A stretch of DNA of 64,000 bases from Immersiella caudata. Its lineage: Eukaryota > Ascomycota > Sordariomycetes > Sordariales > Lasiosphaeriaceae. The translations under genes were made by a program, and so were the position numbers. Positions 56,054 through 64,000 of the stretch are shown in pieces; within the stretch, counting starts at the first letter, position 1, and every line of letters begins with the position of its first letter. The DNA lies in NCBI GenBank assembly GCA_030512335.1, contig JAULSU010000007.1, forward strand, positions 4,091,243-4,155,242, written 5' to 3'. Below the pieces are notes generated by a model. The model had not been told where the DNA came from. It did no database searches and worked only from the letters and a program-made list of their open reading frames with translations.

Positions 56054-56358
56054 ATATCAGTCCGGCCCGACCAACAAGGGTGGCCCGCAGGTCGTCACAC
56101 CCAACCTACCTAACCCCATTATAACCATTTTAACCTCGTCAATAAGTACTGGTCACATCACCAATTGACAAGCCACTTATGAGGCATCATGAGAATCTCA
56201 GCAATCTTTACATGTTTTATCTCTCAGCTTGAACTGTAAGACGCTTAGGACTGAGAAGACAAGCCTTAACATTAGCGGACGCGGCAGCCGTCTCCACAGT
56301 CTTCTCTTTAGTGATGTACCTCGTACTGTAAGGCTAGCTACCGTACAAACGGGCATCC
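56054..56358. other. Intergenic region
   Basis: No feature recognised; 3' flank of the GFA-domain gene. Confidence 0.35.
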
Positions 56359-56982
56359 TCAATATGCCCCAAACTCATGTGGCGTCCCATACCTCTGCGG
56401 CCTCGCTTCTCCGTGCAACTCTCGATAGTCATAATACAAAACCCAATCCTTATCCGCAAACATCCCAATATCGAACCCCTCCTGCCCCGCCTCGATCGAA
56501 TGCCCATTGACGCTCAAATAGCACCCATTCACCCTCCCCTCCTTCCATCCCTCCCTCTTCGGCCTCCACACCTTCGTCTTCTTCCCCTTCTCTTCCCCTT
56601 CCACGCGCAGCTCTCCCAGGTCAACTTCCACATTCTCACCCTCTCCCATGAAGGTGAAGCATCTCGTTCCGCAGTTCTTGCAGAAGAGGAAGTTGAACCC
56701 ATCCGGCCGACGCTTGTACGTCCCCAGGTCGGAGAGCGGGTCGAGTGGGGAGAGGAGAAAAAAGTCATCGGGTGCGAAAGGGACGCGGACGTGCAAGGTG
56801 CCGATTTTGTGGCAGATGGTGCAGTTGCAGCGGCTGAAGGCTTGGAAGGGTTCAGGGCCGGGGACGGGGGCGGATTCAGGGGCGGGAGTGTGGGGGAGGG
56901 TGAGGAAGAGGACGTAGGAGGTGAAGCCGCAGTGGCAGGAGCCGCGGAAGGGGCGGCGAATAGGGGCTGTTTCAGTTGTCAT
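56359..56982 (-). CDS. GFA/CENP-V domain protein (formaldehyde-activating-enzyme family)
   Basis: Single exon, 207 residues. The family's zinc-binding Cys are all present: GSCHCG (Cys16, Cys18), SRCNCTICHKIG (Cys52, 54, 57) and FLFCKNCGTRCF (Cys101, 104), with the usual F-F-L-SPLD-L--Y segment between them. The name comes from glutathione-dependent formaldehyde-activating enzyme, but most fungal members have unknown substrates and are thought to handle small thiol adducts. There is no targeting signal, so it should be cytosolic. An insert rich in Glu, Lys and Arg follows the last Cys pair. Confidence 0.85.
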   Translation of the reverse strand: MTTETAPIRRPFRGSCHCGFTSYVLFLTLPHTPAPESAPVPGPEPFQAFSRCNCTICHKIGTLHVRVPFAPDDFFLLSPLDPLSDLGTYKRRPDGFNFLFCKNCGTRCFTFMGEGENVEVDLGELRVEGEEKGKKTKVWRPKREGWKEGRVNGCYLSVNGHSIEAGQEGFDIGMFADKDWVLYYDYRELHGEARPQRYGTPHEFGAY

Positions 56983-57324
56983 TGTTTGGGAAGAGGATTT
57001 TGACGCTGGGGGTTGGATTGTTGAGAATTGAATTGAGGAGAAGAGATCTTTGGGGTACAGGAGGGAGGATGAAGGTCTTTATTCTTTGCTGGAGATGCGA
57101 ATTTGGGGCTGATGCTTGATGCTGAGAGAGCACATGGGGACCTTGGTGGCTGACTAAGCTCCCGCATTGAGCGGATAGTGACCAATACAAAGACTTTGGC
57201 GGTGCAGGCTTTCGGGTCATGAAACGTCGCTAACCGCAAATATCCATTTGTGTTGCAGTCCTCATAATGTTGACTTTCCGGCTAGAGCTTAGCACCTACC
57301 AGTGATAGGTTAACACTCACGTCT
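56983..57324. other. Intergenic region, promoter of the GFA-domain gene
   Basis: No other feature recognised. Confidence 0.35.
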
Positions 57325-57921
57325 TCAACGGCGATTGGCGATATGGTTCTCCAACACAGGAAAACAACCAAGCTTCACCGTTCTATGCCAACTCTTCATA
57401 GCCGCCAGGATTTGCCAAGGCGGAAGGCGGGCCCCGGAGAGCCTGAGAGTGCTGACAAAGTCAGCAAATGCGGTCTTGATGAGTTCGCGCGGGTCCTTGA
57501 TCTTTTGCTCAGCAATTAAGCCGAAGAAATTCTGGCAGCCCAAGACCAACATCTCTGTGCTGGCTGTCGCCAGAGGGTTGCACCAGGAGCAATGGCAGGC
57601 AGAGTCTAGTCCAGCGTGACAGGGGCTAACCTCGATAGTCACTCCAGGCATGTTTGGCTTCACGAGCACCATCTCACCAACTAATTTGATGAAGTCCCCA
57701 GTCCTCGCCTTTTTTTCATCCAATGGTAGAGAGCTGTAGCTGCTGAAGAAGCGGTTGATCGCCTGGGAGATTTGCTGTTCAAGCCCATCCTATGGAGAGG
57801 TGATTGGTGTTTACACGGCAAGCGTGTCTGGCTGAGGCATCTCCTTCAGCTCCCTTTTGATCTTTGCCATTGCAAACATGTTCACGGGCGTCAAATGATC
57901 GTTGTATATAACAGAGTCCAT
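57325..57921 (-). pseudogene. Member 1 of a trio of related small genes, probably broken
   Basis: The minus strand is open from ATG 57921 for 35 codons, then meets TAA and TAG within 27 bases (57790-57816), and is open again in the same frame to 57325. The 27-base gap has GT...AG ends but is too short for a normal intron. The second part contains a Cys-rich knot (DSACHCSWC), then an Ile/Leu/Phe-rich helical stretch and LPPWQILAAMKSW. Weak similarity in spacing to the genes at 58730 and 59433 suggests a common family. Function unknown. Confidence 0.45.
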
Positions 57922-58729
57922 CTCTGCTCAACTGCAATCAAGTGGCTCGTCAAGGTTGATATGTCCAAGCTTAGCAAACGAATTTTAAGAGTTAACTATT
58001 GGCACTGGTCGATCTGTAAGTGTCTGAAGATTGATGGCATGAGGAAGTTCGTCGTCTGTTTTATATTATTAGATCAATACTATCGGCGTTTACCTTCTCT
58101 CGTGGAGTCAAGGGCCTTGTTCGTTAGCTGCTGGGCGTGGGGCCCTGACCAAAGAGAAACGTTTCTTTCACCATTTGAAGCAAGAATAAACAGCTCACCC
58201 AGTTAACAATGCGATCGTTCCCCGTCGATACAGCATACACAACTTCTCCATCTGGGTTTCCAAGCTCTGCTGGGTAGCTACCTAGTTAATCTGAAACTTG
58301 AACGCAGCCCTCTGGGCTTCGCTCAATGCTCTGTTATCACATGCTGTGTTGGGCTCGCATATGTGAGAGGCCCGGGAGAGTAGCAGGCAATGAGAGGAAT
58401 GTGGAAAGGTATTCCTGTTGAATAAGTAGCGAAAAGAGTTCGGCCTTTGCCAAGGGAAGTGCGACACACTCTAAACTATCGAGCGAAGACAACAAGCCAT
58501 TACGGCTTTATCGAAATTTACACCATCCGGTAACAACCCCGTGTTACCATGCTGCTGCACTAATCCCGTACACCACTGCATTGACATGCAACGACTACAC
58601 CTTATGTAAACCAACGGGAACCACATGGTCAAAGTGACCAAAAAGACGAATGTTCAAGTATCAAAAACTTAATTACCAAGTCAATAATGTTCAGTAACTA
58701 GGAAGCTGCATGGGGCCACCCTGTATTTG
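57922..58729. other. Intergenic or decayed sequence
   Basis: No frame that I can defend; fairly AT-rich. Confidence 0.3.
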
Positions 58730-59104
58730 TCAGGGCATGTCCCACTCGATTGTCTCGGGCAGGCGCTTCCCCTTGGTGATGTGGTTGTCCCACAGCATAT
58801 TCCTAGCCCAGGCCAAAGCAATATCCCAGCCCTCGATCTGCGCCAGGACTGACTTTTCAGGGAATTTCGCTCCCTCGTGCAGAGGGATCTCTACGACGAA
58901 ACAGAAGTAGTCCGGTTGGTCGCGATTTGGGACACCTCCGCCCTCAAAAGATGGAAGAAATGTCTTGCAAGCGATGATTAGAGCACCGTTCAATGCATCC
59001 TTCAGGGTGCCTCCTTCAACTTGAAGAGGATGCGAGAGCATATCATCCAGCAAGCTGTGGATGGCAGTTGTCAGGTCCTGGCAGGACCACTTGCAGCCGC
59101 ACTT
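58730..59104 (-). pseudogene. Member 2 of the trio, N-terminus missing or broken
   Basis: The frame is open from just after a TAA near 59107 to 58730, reading CGCKWSCQDLTTAIHSLLDD, then MLSH, a variable loop with NRDQPDYFCF, and IEGWDIALAWARNMLWDN. No ATG precedes the Cys knot; the first in-frame ATG is at about 59041, after the conserved start. It is clearly related to member 3 (shared L-x-x-x-L-x-H and (I/V)EGWDI motifs). Function unknown. Confidence 0.45.
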
Positions 59105-59432
59105 TGAACCTTACAGCAGGCGTAAAATGGCTTTATACATCCTGGAGGCTCTTCGGGTGAACCCTACAGCTTCCTCGTAACAATAGACTTGTTCGACTGC
59201 ATTATTCTTATCACCTTTTGTCGCTTGTACTCTATCTTTACTCGATTGCCACGTTTATTACCTCTCAACAAACCCTGCCTAATCAAGCCTCTTCCCAAAT
59301 CATATGCATAATTTTGCTGGCAAGCGGTGTCATTTTCCAAGTGCACTTAGGTGTTCAATTCTACTCCCTACAATCCCCCCATTTGTACTATGGGCTATCC
59401 ATACGATGACGCATTTAACGAACGCCCCGTCC
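59105..59432. other. Spacer between trio members 2 and 3
   Basis: No feature recognised; AT-rich. Confidence 0.3.
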
Positions 59433-59960
59433 CTAAGGATCAGTATACTCGTGCGTTGCAGCGCGGCAGTGAGGACCCAGGACTATGCTTCTCAAATAGT
59501 AGGAAAGAATATCCCAGCCCTCGACCCCGTTCATCGCCTGGTCAAGCTTTTTAGTCCACCGCACGCCCTTCCCCTCCACCCAGTTGAGGAGCTCAAACCA
59601 ATCGATGATTAGCTTCCTACGCGGCACCAGCCCAGCACTGCAAACGCTGGACACGTACTTGGTGGCGGAAACGAGTGCATCGAAGAGCGCGTCCCTGCTG
59701 TCGACTCCGGGGATGGAATGGGCGAGCAAGCCCTCGATGAGGTTTTACATCAATGTAAGGGAGTCATTATGGAGTTGATAAGTCTCGAAGGGGTGCTCGA
59801 CGAGGAAACAGGTGGGGCGCGGTTGGTTGCCGATGGAGATGGTCGCGGGCCACCACCATCTGGTGACGTTGGAGACAAAGTGGTGGGCGATAGTGTAGTG
59901 GACGGGAGAGCCCTCGCGGATACAGCGAACGAATTCGGCGATCTCGGCGGTGGTGAACAT
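59433..59960 (-). pseudogene. Member 3 of the trio, one premature stop
   Basis: ATG 59960 opens a frame that runs to 59433 with a single in-frame TAA at 59747-59745. The bases around the stop could be removed by a 50-base GT...AG intron (59748-59699) without losing phase. However, that would delete LLAHSIP, which lines up with MLSHPLQ of member 2, so a premature stop is the better reading. It shares VEGWDI with member 2. The N-terminal part has a TRWWWPATI segment. No known domain. Confidence 0.45.
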
Positions 59961-60774
59961 GATTGTGGTTGTTGTGTTGGTTTGGGCGGGTTGGGGTATC
60001 CAGAGGCTAGAGTTGTAACTGTCGGGATCTATCGAGACGAACCTCCAATCCCTTGTGTTGGATGATGGTCAGAATGAGCTAAGTGTCGTTCAGGCTGGGA
60101 TCCCGAGATATTTTATCCCACCTCCCTCATTGTACTCGAAACTCTTGAATCGAGAAGAAAGGGTCCTTCTTGGCACAAGACACTTAAAAATCTCTTTGAA
60201 TCCTAATTTTGCCAAGCCTCTTTCAAGCCCGCCTTCCTTTTTACAATCTTCGATCAAGTCAACAATAATCGAAGAAAGCTCCATATGGCGAAGCTTTCAA
60301 GTCGGAAACATGAGAACACTTGTAACCAACGAGAATGGGCGTTGATGTCGTTGCGTTGCGCCACTTCCTCGGATGTGGGAGAGATGGGTGTATTTTTTTC
60401 CTTTTCTTTTTGTGCTTTCCCCCATCTCTCTCTCGTGACGTCGGAGGCCCTGTCACCCCAGGTTGAGGTTCTCCATGGAAAAGCCGACCACTAAATGAAA
60501 ACTCCGACACTGCCAGGTCCTCAATGGCGCGCCTCCAGCGCACAAAAATGCCGCTGGCGATCCCCTGGCCAGGGTGGGTCCCGGATGAAGGATCGGATAT
60601 ATCCAAATTGCACCACGAGTCCCGGAACGTCACCTCCATTTTTTAGAGGCCCAGACTCAGGCCGCGCTGGACAAATCCTAAAAACCATAAAACCCCAAAA
60701 ATCATTCCCAGTCTCCAAACAAACATGTGAATGACACCTCAAGACCGTCGTCACGAGGTGACTTACACGCTACG
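59961..60774. other. Intergenic region, promoter of the GH30 gene
   Basis: About 800 bases without a supported gene. Confidence 0.4.
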
Positions 60775-62391
60775 ATGCGCCTCCTTACGTTCCTCCCTCT
60801 CCTCCCGTTCCTCCCCATTGTAGCCTCCCAAAATGCATCCCCCTCCCCACGCCACATCCCAATCCACGTCATCCCCTCGATAATCCATCAAACCATCGAC
60901 GGCTTCGGCTTCTGCGAGGCCTTCCAACGCGCCAACGCCATCATCAACCTCCCCGAGCCAGCCCGCACCGAAGTCCTCGACCTCCTATTCCACCCCATCA
61001 ACGGCGCCGGGTTTTCCATACTTCGCATCGGCTTGGGTTCATCCCCCGACTCGCGGGGCGATCATATGAACTCACCGCAGCCGAATGCCTCTTCGGTATT
61101 TGCATGGGACGGGAAAGACAGCGGACAGGTGTGGATTGCGAAGAAGGCGCAGGAGTATGGTGTGATGACGTTCATTGCGGATGCGTGGTCGGCGCCGGGG
61201 TACATGAAGACGAATGGGAGGGATGGTGATGGGGGGTGGTTGTGCGGGGTGCGTGGGGAGGGGCAGGGGCCGGAATGCAAGGGGGTGAGTTGGGTGAAGG
61301 GGTATGCCGAGTATTTGGCGAGTTACGTGAAGGTTTGGGTGGAGGAGGCGAAGGTGCCGATTAGGTATTTGGGGTTTTTGAACGAGCCGAATCTTGTGTG
61401 AGTTTCCCTCTGTTGTTTGTGGGTTGAGAGTGGGGGGCTGACAGGAGGCAGAAAGAATTATGCGACGATGCTGTCGGATGGGTATCAAGCGGCCGATATG
61501 ATGCCCGCAATGAGGGAAGCGCTGAACGCAAATGGGCTCGAGAAGGTTGGGGTGTCGTGCTGTGAGGGCCAGGGATGGTCGATGCAGAGGCAGCTTTTGG
61601 CTGAGATGCAAGAGGTGGGAGCGGAAAAGGGGCTCGCCATGGTTTCGACGCACACGTACAAAGGAGATCCACCGAAGCCTGATGGTCCGTTCAACACGAG
61701 TCACCCAGTTTGGGTGACGGAAATTTCGCCCATTATGGACAGGCTTCGGTTCAACGCTGATGTGTGGTATCGGAACCACACCGAGAACGAGGGACTGCTT
61801 AATGCGATCAACATTCACGAAGCCTTGACGACAGGAAACGTGAGCGCATACATCTACTGGATAGGGGCTGGTCAGGGTGGTGGCGACGCCCCCTACATCT
61901 TGGTCCCCAGCCAGAGAGGAAGCATGTGGGGAAGAGACGAGACACCAACGCCCACTGAAGGTCCTGCAAAGCCTCTATACACAATCAGTCCGACGTACTG
62001 GAGTTCCGCGCATTACAGTCGCTTCATCCGACCCGGGGCTCTGAGATTCGAGGTCGAACAGGGGTATTTCTTGGAGGAAAATCGGGTCGACTCGCCATTG
62101 TTGTTGACTGGGTTTCGGAACCCGGATAATAGTATTATTGTGCAAGTTATCAACAATGGAGACGAAGAGTTGGCGGTGTCTCTCCACCCGGCTATGAGGA
62201 ACCGGTGGTCCCGCACTGGGAACACATGCGAGCTGTCGACATGGGTGTCAGACAATGGGAGGAAGTTTGTGCGGACCGCCACGGCATTTGTCGATGTTGT
62301 CTCCGGTACTGGCAATTATACCCTTTCCGGGAGATCGCTCACCACCTTTGCGGTCAGCAACTGTTTCGATGGTCCTGAAGCTGGCATGTGA
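60775..62391 (+). CDS. Secreted GH30 glycoside hydrolase
   Basis: Two exons (60775-61397 and 61452-62391) give 520 residues. The signal peptide is residues 1-18. The (beta/alpha)8 barrel shows the GH30 start DGFGFCEAFQRA, ILRIGLGSS, AWSAPGYMKTNG and the acid/base Glu204 in GFLNEPN. The nucleophile Glu298 is in VWVTEIS. A C-terminal beta-sandwich typical of the family follows (about 400-520). The lack of the Arg-containing loop of bacterial glucuronoxylanases and the overall pattern suggest a fungal xylan-active GH30_7-like enzyme, but the subfamily is inferred. Several Asn-glycosylation sequons are present. The acceptor was chosen among three nearby AGs as the only one in phase. Confidence 0.88.
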
Positions 62392-63274
62392 GTGCTGTCA
62401 GATGTGGGGGTATGCACCTGCAGGGCACAGGCGCCTTCACGACGACATCCCCGGTCCTTTCGACTGGGGTTCTAGAACCGGCAGGGGCAGTGCGTATACC
62501 TATTCGGTTTTCACAGGACTTTTACTATGGACTAACAAGTTCCATCCACCTGCCGCAAGCGTCATTTCCCCCATCGACGACCATGCTGCGCTGGATACGG
62601 GCAGATCTGTGCGCTGGAAGTCTCGATGCAATCGGTAGATCTGGCCGTGGGTAGCAATATATTAAAATTTAAGGGCAAGAGCTTAATAAAATGTAACTTT
62701 TTACTTGGTAGAGTTTGCTTGGTGATGTGAATCCGTATTTATAAAGTTAATATCTATTAGCCTAACCTCCTTTTAACTACCGCCCCACTTAACACACTTT
62801 ATGACCCCTGAATCACCACTGTTGACCGACTGTTAACCGCTGTATGAATCAGGGCGAGCCTAATTTTCTATGCTTGTACTCGACGGACTTTGGAATAATT
62901 GTAATAGATCAAACGTCAGTATTAGCCCCTGTCCCACGTCTTCGCTAACATTACAGCGGGTGGTGACAGTCTCGCACAGATTCGAGTCAAGACTCTGAGA
63001 TTCGCCATGCTAAAAGCGTGCTCCCTGCCGTTGGGACCACCTGGAAAACATAAAAAAAAAAGAAAAAAAAACCGGCACGGCAGCAGGTGAGCAGTCGAAT
63101 TCTACAACGCAATAAATCGATTGCTCATGCGAGAACGCGCAGAGGCGATAGTGTGACGATCTGCGGGCCGCCCTTGGGGCCGGCTCGGACCGACGTGTCT
63201 CCGCAGGCGTCACCGTGTTGGTATGAACGTGTGTACTGTGGAGGTACTGCATGCTTACTCTGCTTAACGTTAAA
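62392..63274. other. Gene-poor, partly AT-rich stretch
   Basis: The AT content rises at about 62650-62900. An A-run with one G lies at about 63051-63070. No gene recognised. Confidence 0.35.
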
Positions 63275-63575
63275 CTGAGTGATCACGGTGAGCAGGGTAT
63301 AAGTTACATCGTCCATATTGGAATATAGATAGCCACTATAGTGCACTTATGGTGAGGAATCCCTCTGGTTCCTTACATAAGTATTCGCTTTGTTAATTAA
63401 ACCCTCTTCAATTATGTCCTACTGCATCTTCACTCCGTGTACTGCCTTACTTATAGCGACATATGACCATTAACTAAGTGAACCCCTCGTCTGTAAGGAC
63501 TCGCTTCGGTATTACCCCTGCTCAAGCGCCCCTGCGACCCTACCGACTGTTCGTCGACAGGCACCGGTCGTAACA
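63275..63575 (-). repeat. LTR-like repeat A, copy 3
   Basis: The reverse complement starts TGTTACGACCGGTGCCTG and follows copies 1 and 2 through GTCCTTACAGACG, GCGAATACTTATGTAAGGA and GGCTATCTATA to AACTTATACCCTGCTCACC. This is the least interrupted 5' end of the three. Confidence 0.65.
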
Positions 63576-63903
63576 TATAGCTGAGGTTGTTAACGCTCGG
63601 GACGAGGCGTGCACCAGTCCTCCCTCCTCCTAGACGTCAAATGCGAAACGCATGACACTTTGGACTTCTTGCGTGTGGTATCGAGGGCGACGCCTGCCCC
63701 GTGCCGGCCCGCGCACCTCTCCTGCCCCGCGGGCTCAGGCTCGAAGCGACGCTCTCCCCGGACAAGCGTCTCCTCTTCGACCAATCCTAAACCTGCGACG
63801 CCAGACAGTGGCAGGCAGCACTCTGCACAACATGCTAAACCCTGCGGAAAAGCAGTCGAGGAGCCAGGACGCCCGCCCTGACTCCACAACCGCGCATCGT
63901 ACC
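63576..63903. other. Right-edge spacer
   Basis: No independent gene supported. Confidence 0.3.
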
Positions 63904-64000
63904 GTATAGGCCATCAAGACAACGCTTCCCAAAGCTCCAGTCGCATAAATCACCATCGCCAACCCGCTGTCCCAGAACAGAAAGGACTCCCAGAAGGCGA
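63904..64000 (-). CDS. Possible partial membrane-protein gene at the right edge
   Basis: The minus strand from 64000 reads FWESFLFWDSGLAMVIYATG and continues as a hydrophobic helix (ALGSVVLMAYT) up to a GTACG that could be a splice donor. This looks like one transmembrane helix of a gene lying mostly to the right. Too short to name. Confidence 0.35.

Noticed and set aside
57325..59960. A-to-I mRNA editing of in-frame stops, as known in Sordariomycetes
   Set aside because: Known recoding there changes TAG to TGG. The stops here include TAA, which needs two edits, and other lesions are present, so decay is simpler.
61072..61818. 248-codon frame antisense to the GH30 gene
   Set aside because: The plus strand carries both catalytic Glu motifs; the antisense frame is low-complexity.

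Overview
The window looks like nuclear DNA of a filamentous ascomycete (Pezizomycotina, most likely Sordariomycetes). Genes carry many short GT-AG introns of about 45-75 bases, often with a CTRAY branch point close to the acceptor. Coding sequence is GC-rich at third positions, most secreted products have fungal-type signal peptides, and the families seen (Ppo oxygenase, HET, DUF3292, Pth11-like rhodopsin domain, fungal PD-(D/E)XK, GH30) are typical of moulds. Gene models were built by hand from splice signals and reading phase. Exon coordinates are in each entry and none has transcript support.

Positions 1-33,600 are ordinary gene-bearing sequence rich in secreted and membrane proteins. In order: a secreted dienelactone hydrolase with a glycine linker, a type-B carboxylesterase, a Ser/Thr-rich GPI-type wall protein, a DUF3292 membrane protein with a GC-AG intron, two small secreted proteins, an orphan seven-helix protein with a glycosylated Cys-containing ectodomain, a berberine-bridge-type FAD oxidase with nine exons, a complete psi-factor-producing oxygenase (dioxygenase plus P450), a rhodopsin-domain receptor-like protein, an M43 metalloprotease, an Hce2-type secreted protein and a secreted CYTH-like protein.

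Positions 33,600-60,000 are an accessory island. Three copies of an LTR-like repeat lie in the window: one at the left end of the island, one nested inside it, and one further right at 63.3-63.6 kb, beyond the GH30 gene. Five copies of a short terminal-inverted-repeat element with conserved internal hairpins are scattered in the island. Between them are truncated or broken genes (N-terminal piece of a fungal-type kinase family, C-terminal piece of a PIF1-like helicase, a non-LTR retrotransposon relic with long poly-C tracts, a HET pseudogene with at least four lesions, an AT-rich Tc1/mariner transposase relic, and a decaying trio of related small genes). Mixed with these are apparently intact conflict-type genes: a HET-domain protein, a PD-(D/E)XK nuclease-like protein with a C-terminal Cys cluster, and a divergently transcribed pair formed by a Zn2Cys6 protein and an Hsp70-like ATPase.

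Positions 60,000-64,000 return to a normal secretome gene (GH30 glycoside hydrolase), then the third LTR-like copy and the edge of what may be another membrane-protein gene. Functionally the left part suggests extracellular breakdown of plant polymers, oxylipin signalling and surface sensing. The right part suggests a repeat-rich region where allorecognition or genome-conflict genes turn over. No tRNA, rRNA or CRISPR array was found.
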